DNA of 64,000 bases from Flavobacterium lotistagni. Its GTDB lineage: Bacteria; Bacteroidota; Bacteroidia; Flavobacteriales; Flavobacteriaceae. Where the stretch lies: positions 186,001 through 250,000 of the forward strand of contig NZ_JAAJBU010000005.1 of NCBI RefSeq assembly GCF_011392125.1, in the 5' to 3' direction. Shown here piece by piece: positions 35,795-45,294 of the stretch (the first letter of the stretch is position 1; the number at the start of each line of letters is the position of its first letter). The translations under genes were made by a program, and so were the position numbers. The notes beneath the pieces were generated by a model. The model did not search any database. It saw nothing but the letters and a program-made list of their open reading frames with translations, and was not told the DNA's origin.

Positions 35795-37564
35795 TTATTT
35801 CTTTTCTTTCTTTTCCATTTCAGCTTTCAAACCAGCCAAAATATCATTGTTATCTCCTAAAGTGGCAGCAGGTGCGTTGTTAGTCGAAACTGTTTCAGTA
35901 GCCGCTTTCACGTTTTTCTCTTCTTCTTCACGGAAGATCGCCGTGTGAGAAGCCACTACTCTTTTGAATTCTTTGTTGAACTCGATTACTTTGAAATCAG
36001 CTTCTTCGCCTTTTTTCAACTTCTTACCGTCTTCTTTTTCCAAGTGACGCGTTGGGATGAAAGCTACGATATCGTCACCGAATTCTACAGTAGCGCCTTT
36101 GTCTACGATCTCAGCGATAGTTCCTTTGTGGATAGTTCCCACTGCGAAAGAATCCTCGTACTGATCCCAAGGGTTAGCCGTAGTTTGTTTGTGTCCGAGT
36201 GACAATTTGCGTCCTTCTACATCCAACTCAAGAACTACAACATCCAATTTCTCACCTACGTTGATGAATTCAGATGGGTGCTTGATTTTCTTAGTCCATG
36301 ACAAGTCAGAGATGTAGATCAATCCGTCGATACCTTCTTCCAATTCAACGAAGATTCCGAAGTTGGTAAAGTTGCGAACGATTCCTGTATGCTTAGAACC
36401 TACTGGGTATTTCGCTGTGATATCAGTCCATGGATCTTGACTCAATTGCTTGATACCCAATGACATTTTTCTGTCTTCTCTATCTAAAGTAAGGATTACA
36501 GCTTCAACAGTATCACCCACTTTTACGAAATCCTGAGCGCTGCGCAAGTGCGTAGACCATGACATTTCAGATACGTGGATCAAGCCTTCAACACCTTCAG
36601 CCACTTCGATAAATGCACCGTAATCAGCGATTACCACTACTTTACCTTTCACTTTGTCACCTACTTTCAAGTTAGCATCCAAAGCATCCCATGGGTGTGC
36701 GTTCAATTGTTTCAAACCGAGTTGGATTCTTGTTTTCTCATCATCGAAATCAAGGATCACCACGTTCAATTTCTGATCTAATTCAAGTACTTCACTCGGG
36801 TGGTTGATACGTGACCAAGAAAGGTCTGTAATGTGGATCAAACCGTCAACACCACCAAGGTCGATGAATACTCCGTAAGAAGTGATGTTTTTCACAACAC
36901 CTTCAAGTACCTGACCTTTTTGCAATTGTCCGATGATTTCTTTCTTCTGTACTTCGATATCCGCCTCGATAAGCGCTTTGTGAGAAACTACAACGTTTTT
37001 GAATTCGTGGTTGATTTTCACCACTTTGAATTCCATCATTTTATTTACGTAAACATCGTAATCACGGATAGGCTTCACATCGATTTGTGAACCTGGTAAG
37101 AACGCCTCGATTCCGAAAACGTCTACGATCATACCGCCTTTAGTTCTGCATTTCACGAAACCATTAACGATTTCACCTGTTTCATTAGCAGCGATAACAC
37201 GATCCCATGACTTGATAGTTCTTGCTTTTCTGTGTGAAAGTACCAATTGTCCGGTTTTGTCTTCGCGAACGTCGATAAGTACTTCTACTTTGTCCCCAAC
37301 TTTTAGGTTAGGATTGTAACGGAACTCGTTCAAAGAGATCACCCCTTCAGACTTCGCGTTGATATCAACGATAACGTCGCGGTCAGTGATTCTTACTACT
37401 ACACCTTCTACTACTTCTTCTTGGTCGGTGTCGATGAAAGTTTTCGATACCAAAGCTTCAAATTCCTGAAGGTTTTTCTCGTCTACCGCGTCGATTCCCT
37501 CTTGGAAATTGTGCCAGTTGAAGTTCTCTAAAAATTCCGTTTGTGATTTTAATAATTCAGACAT
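35795..37564 (-). CDS. rpsA: 30S ribosomal protein S1
   Basis: 589 residues from the ATG at 37564 (MSELLKSQTEFLENFNWH). Six S1 RNA-binding domains in a row, each starting with a G-x-V segment, for example GQVLEGVVKNITSYGVFIDL and GSKHTGIVRNFTNFGIFVEL; domains 3-5 are the closest to the canonical fold. S1 helps the 30S subunit hold mRNA, which matters in Bacteroidota where Shine-Dalgarno sites are rare. The C-terminus is an acidic-basic tail (AGLKAEMEKKEKK). Its leader is long (about 118 nt from promoter box to start) and may be used for autoregulation, as known for E. coli rpsA. Own promoter and terminator. Confidence 0.96.
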   Translation of the reverse strand: MSELLKSQTEFLENFNWHNFQEGIDAVDEKNLQEFEALVSKTFIDTDQEEVVEGVVVRITDRDVIVDINAKSEGVISLNEFRYNPNLKVGDKVEVLIDVREDKTGQLVLSHRKARTIKSWDRVIAANETGEIVNGFVKCRTKGGMIVDVFGIEAFLPGSQIDVKPIRDYDVYVNKMMEFKVVKINHEFKNVVVSHKALIEADIEVQKKEIIGQLQKGQVLEGVVKNITSYGVFIDLGGVDGLIHITDLSWSRINHPSEVLELDQKLNVVILDFDDEKTRIQLGLKQLNAHPWDALDANLKVGDKVKGKVVVIADYGAFIEVAEGVEGLIHVSEMSWSTHLRSAQDFVKVGDTVEAVILTLDREDRKMSLGIKQLSQDPWTDITAKYPVGSKHTGIVRNFTNFGIFVELEEGIDGLIYISDLSWTKKIKHPSEFINVGEKLDVVVLELDVEGRKLSLGHKQTTANPWDQYEDSFAVGTIHKGTIAEIVDKGATVEFGDDIVAFIPTRHLEKEDGKKLKKGEEADFKVIEFNKEFKRVVASHTAIFREEEEKNVKAATETVSTNNAPAATLGDNNDILAGLKAEMEKKEKK

Positions 37565-37682
37565 GCTGATAAAAAATTTGTATCCTGTTTTCACCGGGCT
37601 TCTAACGTGACAAAAAACAGAAGTTGTTTTTTAAAATTGTTTCGTTCAACCTCTAATGGAAACCCTTCACCAAAAGAGTGCG

Positions 37683-37690
37683 CAAAAGTA
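37683..37690 (-). promoter_or_regulatory. -7 promoter box (TACTTTTG) of rpsA
   Basis: Exact TAnnTTTG followed by C on the leftward strand, 118 nt before the rpsA ATG. Confidence 0.6.
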
Positions 37691-37775
37691 AGGCTATTTT
37701 TTTGAAATGCAAACTTTTAGGATTAGAAATTTAAGTTGAAGCAAACTAGGTTTTCGAGTATTCTTTTTTTGATTG

Positions 37776-37856
37776 GGAGCCGGGAACCTGCTGTACGCTA
37801 TATCTTTTGCTCCGCTGCGCTGCACAAAAGGATGCCGCTGCCATCAGGGCTAGGGC
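37776..37856 (+). repeat. Arms-and-hairpin repeat
   Basis: GGAGCCGGGAACCTGCTGTA left arm, CATCAGGGCTAGGGC right arm, with a core stem ATCTTTTG / CAAAAGGAT enclosing GCTCCGCTGCGCTGCA. Confidence 0.85.
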
Positions 37857-37866
37857 GTTTCGTTTT

Positions 37867-37931
37867 CTTTGCGGCTTTGCGTCTTCGCGAGAAATTCTAT
37901 TTATCCCTCGCAAAGACGCGGAGCCACAAAG
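37867..37931. repeat. GCAAAGACGC-type inverted repeat
   Basis: Two 25-nt arms (37867-37891 and 37907-37931) match as inverse sequences at 21 of 25 positions, spaced by 15 nt. A degraded half copy lies near 29607-29631. Confidence 0.7.
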
Positions 37932-37995
37932 GTTTTTAACTGAAACAGAAAGCTCGGTATAAACACCGGGCTTTATAAATCTATCGCGTAAAGAA

Positions 37996-38436
37996 TTACT
38001 TCGGCATCTCGTCGAAATTCACCATCCAGTGAACCCCGAATTTATCCGCAAACATTCCAAAGTACGCGCCCCAGAACGTTTTCTGCATCGGCATAAATAT
38101 GTTCCCTCCGTCCGAAAGCCCGTTAAAAATGTGGTCGGCTTCTGCCGTACTGTCGGCATTGACCGAAACCGAGAAATTCCCTCCAAATGGCGGAACATCG
38201 CCGCTTTGGCTCGTACTGTCGCTGCCCATTAACACTGTGTTGCCAATAGGTAAGCAAACGTGCATCACGCGATTGCCTTCTTCCTCAGAAGGTGGCAGAC
38301 AATTTGGATCATCTGAAGGCGGCATATCTTTGAATTTGCCCATGTAAGGAAATTCGCCACCGAAAACCGATTGATAAAACAGAAAAGCTTCCTCGCAATT
38401 CCCGTTGAAAATTAAATAAGGGTTAATGGTTGTCAT
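37996..38436 (-). CDS. VOC-family protein (PhnB/glyoxalase-like)
   Basis: 146 residues, cytoplasmic. Opens with INPYLIFNGNCEEAFLFYQSVFGGEF, the signature of the PhnB-like branch of the vicinal oxygen chelate superfamily, and closes with WGAYFGMFADKFGVHWMVNF. The metal-ligand pattern typical of active glyoxalases is not clearly complete, as in most PhnB-like members, whose reaction is unknown. It lies 35 nt downstream of the permease gene and may share its transcript. Confidence 0.85.
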   Translation of the reverse strand: MTTINPYLIFNGNCEEAFLFYQSVFGGEFPYMGKFKDMPPSDDPNCLPPSEEEGNRVMHVCLPIGNTVLMGSDSTSQSGDVPPFGGNFSVSVNADSTAEADHIFNGLSDGGNIFMPMQKTFWGAYFGMFADKFGVHWMVNFDEMPK

Positions 38437-38471
38437 GCTATTTTTAGTTGTATATAGTTGCTCTAAAATTG

Positions 38472-39725
38472 TTAATGTGTCACATTTTCCACCTCATCCG
38501 GATTGTGCTTGTGCTTGAACATCACCGCAAACAAAACTGCAATCACGAGTGCATAGGCCGCAAAAGTAAGCCAGATGTTGTGCCAGTCGCGTTGCCCGTT
38601 GTGTGTAAAAAAAGTATCGATGACAATACCACTAACCAATCCGCCGAAGAAAGCACCGAACCCATTAGACATCATCATGAACAAACCTTGCGCAGACGAA
38701 CGAATTTTAGAATCGGTGGAAGTTTCCACAAACAGCGAACCTGAAATATTAAAGAAATCGAACGCCATTCCGTAAACGATGCACGAAAGAATAATCATCC
38801 ACAAGCCATCCACCGGATTTCCGTAGGCGAACAAGCCGAATCGCAATACCCAAGCAAGCATCGAAATCAGCATGACTTGTTTGATTCCGAACTTTTTCAA
38901 GAAAAAGGGTATCGCTAAGATGAACAAGGTTTCAGAAATCTGCGAGATAGACATGATGATAGTAGAATATTTTACCACAAATGAATCGGCATATTCGGGA
39001 ACGCTCGCGAATTCCGACAGATACACATCGCCGTACATATTGGTGAGTTGCAAAGCCGCGCCCAAAAACATCGAGAACAAAAAGAACAAAGCCATTTTAT
39101 AAGTACCGAAAAGCTTGAAAGCATTCAACCCGAGTTTTTCCACAATCGATGCCTTTTCAGAAATGAGCTTTTGCGGTGGGCATTTCGGTAAAGTGAACGA
39201 GTAAACCCCTAACACAAAAGCTGCAATCGCCGAGAAATAAAACATATTCGCCGAGGCTTTATTGCCCGAGAGATTGGTAATCCACATCGCGACGATAAAA
39301 CCGATGGTGCCCCAAACGCGAATCGGCGGGAACACTTTTACGACGTCGAAATTGTTGTTTTTAAGAATATTGTAAGCCACGGAATTCGACAACGAAATCG
39401 TCGGCATATAGCAAAGCATCGCGGCAAAAATCACCCAATAAAAAGTAACCGGATCGTTGACTTGCGGAATATAAAGTAAGGCAAGACCACTCAGGATATG
39501 AAGTATTCCATAGAGTTTCTCGGCGTTGATCCATTTATCGGCAATGATTCCCGTGAGCGCAGGCATTACAATAGAAGACAATCCCAAAGTCGAAAAAATA
39601 GCGCCGAATTCAGCGCCGCTCCATTGCTTGGTTCCGAACCAATAATTGGCTACGGTAATCAACCATGCGCCCCAAACAAAGAACTGAAGGAAACTCATGA
39701 TCGTGAGCTTGAACTTGATATTCAT
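38472..39725 (-). CDS. Nucleoside permease, NHS family (NupG-like MFS)
   Basis: 417 residues with 12 predicted helices. The N-terminus (FKLTIMSFLQFFVWGAWLIT) and the segments VWGTIGFIVAMWI and MAFDFFNISGSLFVE match the nucleoside:H+ symporter family represented by E. coli NupG and XapB, which import nucleosides across the inner membrane. The C-terminal tail is hydrophilic and His-rich (KHKHNPDEVENVTH). A near-consensus box (TATCTTTA, 39742-39749) lies 16 nt upstream of the start. The exact nucleoside is not known. Confidence 0.88.
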   Translation of the reverse strand: MNIKFKLTIMSFLQFFVWGAWLITVANYWFGTKQWSGAEFGAIFSTLGLSSIVMPALTGIIADKWINAEKLYGILHILSGLALLYIPQVNDPVTFYWVIFAAMLCYMPTISLSNSVAYNILKNNNFDVVKVFPPIRVWGTIGFIVAMWITNLSGNKASANMFYFSAIAAFVLGVYSFTLPKCPPQKLISEKASIVEKLGLNAFKLFGTYKMALFFLFSMFLGAALQLTNMYGDVYLSEFASVPEYADSFVVKYSTIIMSISQISETLFILAIPFFLKKFGIKQVMLISMLAWVLRFGLFAYGNPVDGLWMIILSCIVYGMAFDFFNISGSLFVETSTDSKIRSSAQGLFMMMSNGFGAFFGGLVSGIVIDTFFTHNGQRDWHNIWLTFAAYALVIAVLFAVMFKHKHNPDEVENVTH

Positions 39726-39853
39726 AAATAATAGTTTTGGTTAAAGATAGTGAGGTAAAACTACTATTTTAATTGAGATATACAAAAATTTACAACGATT
39801 TCGTGGCAATAGGTTGGAGCAGTCAGCGACAGGATTTCGACGAAGTAAAAGCT

Positions 39854-40540
39854 TTAATTGATTCTGTGATTCACCAAATCCAAAACAAGTTCAAATTGTT
39901 CTTCGCGGGTTAGGTGCGAATTGTCTATTTCTATGGCATTTTCAGCTTTAACCAACGGCGAATCTGCACGGTTGGTATCAATATAATCACGCTCTTGAAC
40001 ATTTTTTAAAACGTCTTCGTAAGACACATTTTGACCTTTGGATTGGAGTTCATCAAAGCGGCGTTGGGCTCGGGTTTCAGGGCTGGCGGTCATAAAGATT
40101 TTGAGTTCGGCATCCGGAAAAACCACCGTTCCGATATCGCGGCCGTCCATCACGATGCCTTTGCCTTGACCCATTTGCTGTTGTTGCTCGACGAGTTTGG
40201 CGCGCACTTGGGAAACTTCAGCGATTTTACTGACAAAATTAGACACTTCGATGGTGCGGATTTCTGTCTCGACGTTCACGCCATTGAGGTACATTTCAGC
40301 AAAGCCCAAACTGGGGTTAAAATGAAATTCGAGTTTTATCGAGGGCAAAGCCAAAATCAAATTTTCCTTGTCGAACAATTCCGCCGTGATGTAGCCGTGT
40401 TGCATCGCAAAGTAAGTAACGGCGCGGTACATCGCTCCAGTATCCACATAAACATAACCCAAGTGATTGGCGATTTGCTTGGCTAATGTACTTTTCCCGG
40501 TAGAAGAAAATCCGTCAATGGCAATCGTAATTTTTTTCAT
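39854..40540 (-). CDS. cmk: (d)CMP kinase
   Basis: 228 residues, typical length. Phosphorylates CMP and dCMP to diphosphates with ATP. Visible: P-loop GFSSTGKSTLAK at the N-terminus, YVDTGAMYRA, MDGRDIGTVVFPDAELK with the nucleotide-binding Asp-Arg-Asp, and a lid with ETRAQRRFDELQ. Starts 30 nt after the porQ stop, so the two are likely one operon. A porQ-cmk pairing is, to my knowledge, also found in Porphyromonas gingivalis, which supports conserved synteny without implying a shared function. Confidence 0.95.
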   Translation of the reverse strand: MKKITIAIDGFSSTGKSTLAKQIANHLGYVYVDTGAMYRAVTYFAMQHGYITAELFDKENLILALPSIKLEFHFNPSLGFAEMYLNGVNVETEIRTIEVSNFVSKIAEVSQVRAKLVEQQQQMGQGKGIVMDGRDIGTVVFPDAELKIFMTASPETRAQRRFDELQSKGQNVSYEDVLKNVQERDYIDTNRADSPLVKAENAIEIDNSHLTREEQFELVLDLVNHRIN

Positions 40541-40570
40541 ATGCAGTGCCGCAATTGGCTGTTTCTTAGT

Positions 40571-41596
40571 TTATTCTTCGTTGAAATTAATAGTCAAGCC
40601 AAACAAACTGGTATTGGCCGCCAAAGTATATCGCGAATAAGAGTAGTCAAATTTGAGTCGACCCATTTTAAGTCCGAAGCCGAGTGAAATCCCGGAAAAA
40701 TTTCTTTGCTCAAGCAAACGCAACTCTTCGCCTCTTCTGAAATTGTAACCCAATCTAAGGTTGAAACCGCGCTCAGGAAATAATTCTGCCCCAAAAATCA
40801 CGTGGCGCAAAGCATTGTTGAAAAAAGAGGTTTTCTCTGGCGTGGAAGTGCCGTCAATAGAATTCTCTGCACGTGCCGGATTGGAAAAACTTACATTCCA
40901 CTGCTGCAGGTTTTCTAAAGTTAAATGCCAACGAATCGGCACATTTTCAATTTGTTGTGAAATACCGGCCATCACTTCTAAAGGCAACGATTCGCGGGTT
41001 CCGGCATAGGTAGAAATTTGTGTTCCGATATTGCGCACCACAAACGCGTAGTTAAGCCCGTTGGTTTCATCAATGTAGATCATTCCGAGGTCGATCGCAC
41101 CGCCAAAAGAATTATAGCTTTCTAAAGTGGAGTTGATTAGTTTAGCATTCGCCCCGACGTGAATATCGGTATGAGGAACATTATAAGCATAACCCACAGA
41201 CAAAGAAATATCGCTTCCGGTAAAACTCGAAGTGGGCGTTCCGTTTTCATCATAGCCGTCGAACTTGCCATAATTCACATAGTTCACTCCGGCATGAAGG
41301 GTTTGCACATGTCGGTCGTAAGTGTAGGCGTAAGCTGCTGTTCCGTAGGTAATCTCTCCGTAATAATTGCCGTAATTGACTGACATTCGATTGTCCATTT
41401 CCGGATTGATGGTGGCCGGATTGAAATGGCCTTGGTTCACATCATGATCATAAATAGTCAGCGTTTTTCCGCCCAGTGCCGACTGTCTGGGCGAAGTCAC
41501 CATATTCAAAAACTGATAGACCGACTGCCCTCCTACTTGACTGTATGCGAATACATTGAAGAAAATAAAAAGCAATACTAGGAATGGTCGGATCAT
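40571..41596 (-). CDS. porQ: Type IX secretion system protein PorQ
   Basis: 341 residues. Signal peptide MIRPFLVLLFIFFNVFAYSQ, then an outer-membrane beta-barrel. The mature start VGGQSVYQFLNMVTSPRQSALGGK and the FNPATINPEMDNRMSVNY segment are characteristic of PorQ. In P. gingivalis PorQ works with PorU, PorV and PorZ in the attachment complex that processes T9SS cargo at the outer membrane. Here it would act on cargo such as the type A proteins encoded in this window. It is followed by cmk (30 nt) and preceded by lon, which has its own terminator. Confidence 0.9.
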   Translation of the reverse strand: MIRPFLVLLFIFFNVFAYSQVGGQSVYQFLNMVTSPRQSALGGKTLTIYDHDVNQGHFNPATINPEMDNRMSVNYGNYYGEITYGTAAYAYTYDRHVQTLHAGVNYVNYGKFDGYDENGTPTSSFTGSDISLSVGYAYNVPHTDIHVGANAKLINSTLESYNSFGGAIDLGMIYIDETNGLNYAFVVRNIGTQISTYAGTRESLPLEVMAGISQQIENVPIRWHLTLENLQQWNVSFSNPARAENSIDGTSTPEKTSFFNNALRHVIFGAELFPERGFNLRLGYNFRRGEELRLLEQRNFSGISLGFGLKMGRLKFDYSYSRYTLAANTSLFGLTINFNEE

Positions 41597-41652
41597 TTTG
41601 GCACGCGTTATAGGTGAATGGATAACGCAAATGCGAAGATATTATTTTTAAT

Positions 41653-41684
41653 AAAAAAACGACCCATGTATTGAGCCGTTTTTT
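41653..41684 (-). terminator. lon terminator
   Basis: Leftward: AACGGCTC pairs with GGGTCGTT with two G-U pairs, then seven T (41653-41659). It starts a few bases after the lon stop. Confidence 0.65.
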
Positions 41685-41686
41685 GT

Positions 41687-44137
41687 TTATAGTTTTTTAG
41701 CGTTTTTGACGTCTTGGGTAGTCAGTGCGAACTTGAGTACCTCGCTCATTTCCTTCACATAGTGGAAAGTAAGCCCCTCAATGTATTCGGGTTTGATTTC
41801 ATCTACATCTTGTTTATTTTCATGGCACATGATGATTTCCTTGATGTTCGCTCTTTTGGCTGCCAAGATTTTCTCTTTGATGCCGCCAACGGGAAGTACT
41901 TTCCCTCGAAGGGTAATCTCTCCGGTCATTGCAATACCTTTTTTGACACGCTTTTGAGTAAATAAAGAAACTAGCGATGTCAGCATGGCAATTCCCGCGC
42001 TCGGACCATCTTTGGGCGTGGCTCCTTCAGGTACGTGTAAATGGATGTTGTATTTTCCTAAAGTTTCAGAATCTAGACCTAATAATTTTGCGTTGGCTTT
42101 GATGTATTCTAGTGCAATAGTTGCCGATTCTTTCATGACGTTGCCCAAGTTTCCGGTGATAGTCATGGTGCCTTTTCCGGGCGAAAGCAAAGATTCAATA
42201 AACAAGATATCGCCCCCAACAGCCGTCCAAGCCAAACCGGTAACTACTCCGGCTACTTCATTGCTCTCCGACTTGTCTCGCTCCATTCTCGGCACTCCAA
42301 GAATTTTAACGATATCTTCATCTGTGATTTTTTTGTTGTAGTCTTCTTCCATGGCTACTGACTTGGCGATGTTTCTAACTACTTGTGCGATTTTGGTTTC
42401 CAGCCCACGAACCCCGGATTCGCGCGTGTAACCTTCTACTATTTTCTCCAATTGCTTCTTGCCGATGCTTACGTCTTTTGCGGTCAAGCCATGTTCTTTA
42501 AGCTGCTTTGGAAATAGGTGCTGACGGGCAATCTCTACTTTTTCTTCGATAGTATAACCGGTCATTTTAATCACTTCCATTCGGTCTTTCAAAGCCGGCT
42601 GGATGGCCTGCATATTGTTCGAAGTGGCGATGAACATCACCTTAGACAAATCGTAACCTAACTCAAGGAAATTATCGTAAAAAGCGTTGTTTTGTTCCGG
42701 ATCTAAAACCTCTAATAAAGCCGATGACGGATCGCCATGGTTGCTGTTCGAGAGTTTGTCAATTTCATCCAGCACAAAAACCGGATTAGACGTTCCTGCC
42801 TTTTTCAGGCTTTGGATAATTCTTCCGGGCATCGCACCGATATAGGTTTTACGGTGGCCGCGAATTTCAGCTTCATCGCGCAAACCGCCCAAAGAAATCC
42901 GAACATATTCACGTCCTAAAGCTTCCGCTACTGATTTTCCGATAGAGGTTTTCCCGACACCCGGAGGCCCAGTCAAACAAATAATTGGCGACTTCATATC
43001 GTTGCGCAATTTCAAAACGGCCAAATGCTCGATCATTCTTTTCTTGACATCTTCAAGGCCAAAATGATCGCGGTCGAGAATTTTCTGCGCGCGTTTTAAA
43101 TCGAAATTGTCTTTGGAAAATTCGTTCCATGGCAAATCTAAAATCAGTTCTAGATAATTGCGTTGAATTCCAAAATCAGGCGCTTGTGGGTTCATGCGCT
43201 GCATTTTCGAAAGCTCTTTGTCGAAATACTGTTGCGTTTTCTCGTCCCATTTCTTGGTTTTAGCCTTTTGGCGCATCTCGTCGATTTCTTCCTCTTGCGA
43301 AACACCACCGAGTTCTTCCTGAATGGTTTTCATTTGCTGGTGCAGGAAATATTCGCGCTGTTGCTGGTCTAAATCAAAACGCACTTTAGACTGGATATCG
43401 TTCTTGAGCGTGAGTTTCTGCAACTCGACATTCATGTAACGCAAAGTTTCCAACGCTCGTTCTTTAAGTGCATTGACCGCCAATAAATTTTGCTTTTCGG
43501 TCACCGTCAAATTCATGTTCGACAAAACAAAATTGATTAGGAAAGATTGGCTTTCAATATTTCTAATGGCGAAAGTGGCTTCGGTGGGAATGTTGGGACT
43601 TTCTTTTATAATTTGAATGGCGAGTTCCTTGATGGATTCTACAATCGCCAAAAATTCTGAATCGTGATAACCTGGGCGCTTTTCTTCAACTTCTTTAATC
43701 AAAGCGTTCAGGTAAGGTCTTTCGGAAGTGACGGCGTCGATTTCAAAACGTTTTTTCCCTTGTAGGATAACGGTAATGTTTCCGTCGGGCATTTTTAAAA
43801 CCCTTAAAATTCGGGCTACAGTGCCGATTTTATGAATGTCGTTTTTGGTCGGGTCTTCGTCGGCTTCGTTTTTTTGCGCCACCACACCAATAATCTTATT
43901 ACCAGCATTGGCATCGTTAATCAATTTGATCGATTTGTCGCGACCGGCTGAAATCGGTATCACCACACCCGGAAATAAGACAGTATTTCTTAAGGGTAAA
44001 ATGGGCAACGAAGCAGGCAATTGCTCGTTGTTCATTTCTTCTTCGTCCTCTGGGGTCAGTAACGGAATTAATTCAGCGTCGGTATCGAATTCTTGTAATG
44101 ACAATGTGTCAAAAGAAAATATATTTTGGTATGACAT
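41687..44137 (-). CDS. lon: ATP-dependent Lon protease
   Basis: 816 residues, standard for LonA. N-terminal substrate-binding domain begins LPILPLRNTVLFPGVVIPI (about residues 43-61). AAA+ module: Walker A GPPGVGKTSIGKS, Walker B PVFVLDEIDKL. Protease domain with the Ser-Lys dyad: Ser in PKDGPSAGIAM and Lys in GGIKEKILAAKRA. Degrades misfolded and regulatory proteins in the cytoplasm. An exact promoter box lies 47 nt before the start and a terminator follows, so it is transcribed alone, upstream of porQ-cmk. Confidence 0.97.
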   Translation of the reverse strand: MSYQNIFSFDTLSLQEFDTDAELIPLLTPEDEEEMNNEQLPASLPILPLRNTVLFPGVVIPISAGRDKSIKLINDANAGNKIIGVVAQKNEADEDPTKNDIHKIGTVARILRVLKMPDGNITVILQGKKRFEIDAVTSERPYLNALIKEVEEKRPGYHDSEFLAIVESIKELAIQIIKESPNIPTEATFAIRNIESQSFLINFVLSNMNLTVTEKQNLLAVNALKERALETLRYMNVELQKLTLKNDIQSKVRFDLDQQQREYFLHQQMKTIQEELGGVSQEEEIDEMRQKAKTKKWDEKTQQYFDKELSKMQRMNPQAPDFGIQRNYLELILDLPWNEFSKDNFDLKRAQKILDRDHFGLEDVKKRMIEHLAVLKLRNDMKSPIICLTGPPGVGKTSIGKSVAEALGREYVRISLGGLRDEAEIRGHRKTYIGAMPGRIIQSLKKAGTSNPVFVLDEIDKLSNSNHGDPSSALLEVLDPEQNNAFYDNFLELGYDLSKVMFIATSNNMQAIQPALKDRMEVIKMTGYTIEEKVEIARQHLFPKQLKEHGLTAKDVSIGKKQLEKIVEGYTRESGVRGLETKIAQVVRNIAKSVAMEEDYNKKITDEDIVKILGVPRMERDKSESNEVAGVVTGLAWTAVGGDILFIESLLSPGKGTMTITGNLGNVMKESATIALEYIKANAKLLGLDSETLGKYNIHLHVPEGATPKDGPSAGIAMLTSLVSLFTQKRVKKGIAMTGEITLRGKVLPVGGIKEKILAAKRANIKEIIMCHENKQDVDEIKPEYIEGLTFHYVKEMSEVLKFALTTQDVKNAKKL

Positions 44138-44183
44138 AAGGCTTAGTAGGTCAAAATGACATTAAAATTGGTAATTGGACAAA

Positions 44184-44191
44184 CAAATGTA
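44184..44191 (-). promoter_or_regulatory. -7 promoter box (TACATTTG)
   Basis: Exact TAnnTTTG on the leftward strand, 46 nt before lon. No heat-shock-type operator was recognised beside it. Confidence 0.6.
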
Positions 44192-44305
44192 AAGCATCAA
44201 TTCGACAAATCAGTATAAAATCGATGTATTACACATTAACTCGTCGGTTGTTTGTAAAAGCCAATTTTTGTGCCATTCGCCGGCAATGTCATGAAGTTGG
44301 TCTAA

Positions 44306-45283
44306 CTAGTAAAGGATGTGCGCGGTTAGTTTTTCTAGGGTTACGGTACCGTCTTCGGCTTCAGTTTTTATCTGAATCGGGCCATGGTCTTTCGCAAAAT
44401 AGTAAGTAGTTGTAGAGGTACTCACAGACAAATCAGCTGCGGTAACTGTCTTTACTCTTTTCACGACAATTACATTAGTGAATGAGCCGCCGGGAACCGT
44501 TAGTGTCGCATCGCGGGCAATGATTGAGGAAACTATCTCTACGTTCGAATCTTCTGGCGGAAGGCCCGTTTGGGTAACCGTTTCAATATAACTGTCGGTC
44601 CAAGAGCTGCCTACTGGTAAATTGTCTTTGAGTACAATTGTTTCATTGCCTGTAATTTCTTGCCCCAACCCATCGGAATAATTTTCATACTTCAGGTAAT
44701 ATTCGCCGGCGTCGGTTTTTCTGGTTTTCATGACAGGCTTGCCATCAATCGATTGATACGTATAATAAGTATTTCCGCTGATGGTTTCCGAAGTGACAAT
44801 TTTCCATGGAGCTTGGTTGATGTTGTCTATAGAAAAAACCCATTGGTTCTGTTGCGCCATCGGCCAATAATTGGAAGTTAGTATTACCCCAACTGGAGAT
44901 AGAGTGTAAGGACCAATCCATTCGCTGAATACATTCTCTGAACAAATCGAACGAATGTAAAAATCATAACCCGCCGTTTCTTGCAAACCAATAAATATCT
45001 TTGAAGTTGCGGTAGAATACACGTTGGTTCCTGAGCCCAAAACAAAACCGTAACTGCCGTACTGAATTTGCCATGAATGTTGGTCTGGGCTGGATTCCCA
45101 GAGTAAAGTAGCCATCGAAGTATCCGTAGATCGCGTAATGGTAACATTGGAAGGAACGCTACATTCGAGCGTGCTTACTATATTTTTGGGTTGCGGATCG
45201 ACCGGCTCGTCTTCACAAGAGAAAAACACTACCGAAACCAATAAAAACAACCACCTGAACAACTGCATTTTCTTTAAAATCAT
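44306..45283 (-). CDS. Fibronectin-III lipoprotein, one repeat
   Basis: 325 residues. Lipoprotein signal with lipobox VVFFSC (Cys23), then EDEPVDP. One fibronectin-III-like domain (about 40-130) of the local type: SWQIQYGSYGFVLGSGTNV, then YDFYIRSICSE and WIGPYTL. The C-terminal 190 residues are a beta-rich domain (ANYWPMAQQ-like opening, WVFSIDNINQAPWKIVTSET, GSFTNVIVVKRVKTV) that I do not recognise. It starts 11 nt after the two-repeat lipoprotein, so they are one operon. Acidic residues directly after the Cys are compatible with surface export of the lipoprotein in Bacteroidota. Confidence 0.8.
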   Translation of the reverse strand: MILKKMQLFRWLFLLVSVVFFSCEDEPVDPQPKNIVSTLECSVPSNVTITRSTDTSMATLLWESSPDQHSWQIQYGSYGFVLGSGTNVYSTATSKIFIGLQETAGYDFYIRSICSENVFSEWIGPYTLSPVGVILTSNYWPMAQQNQWVFSIDNINQAPWKIVTSETISGNTYYTYQSIDGKPVMKTRKTDAGEYYLKYENYSDGLGQEITGNETIVLKDNLPVGSSWTDSYIETVTQTGLPPEDSNVEIVSSIIARDATLTVPGGSFTNVIVVKRVKTVTAADLSVSTSTTTYYFAKDHGPIQIKTEAEDGTVTLEKLTAHILY

Positions 45284-45294
45284 AAATTATACTT

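Larger units (their letters stand above)
37565..37995. other. 431-bp gap: rpsA leader plus two intergenic repeats
   Basis: Holds the rpsA leader and promoter (37565-37690), an arms-and-hairpin repeat (37776-37856), a 25-nt inverted repeat (37867-37891 / 37907-37931) and a weak hairpin AAAGCTCGGT/ACCGGGCTTT (37949-37974) that may end the VOC gene. The short rightward ORF here is repeat sequence. Confidence 0.75.

Noticed and set aside
37736..37939. Rightward ORF of 67 codons
   Set aside because: Consists of the arms-and-hairpin repeat and the following inverted repeat.
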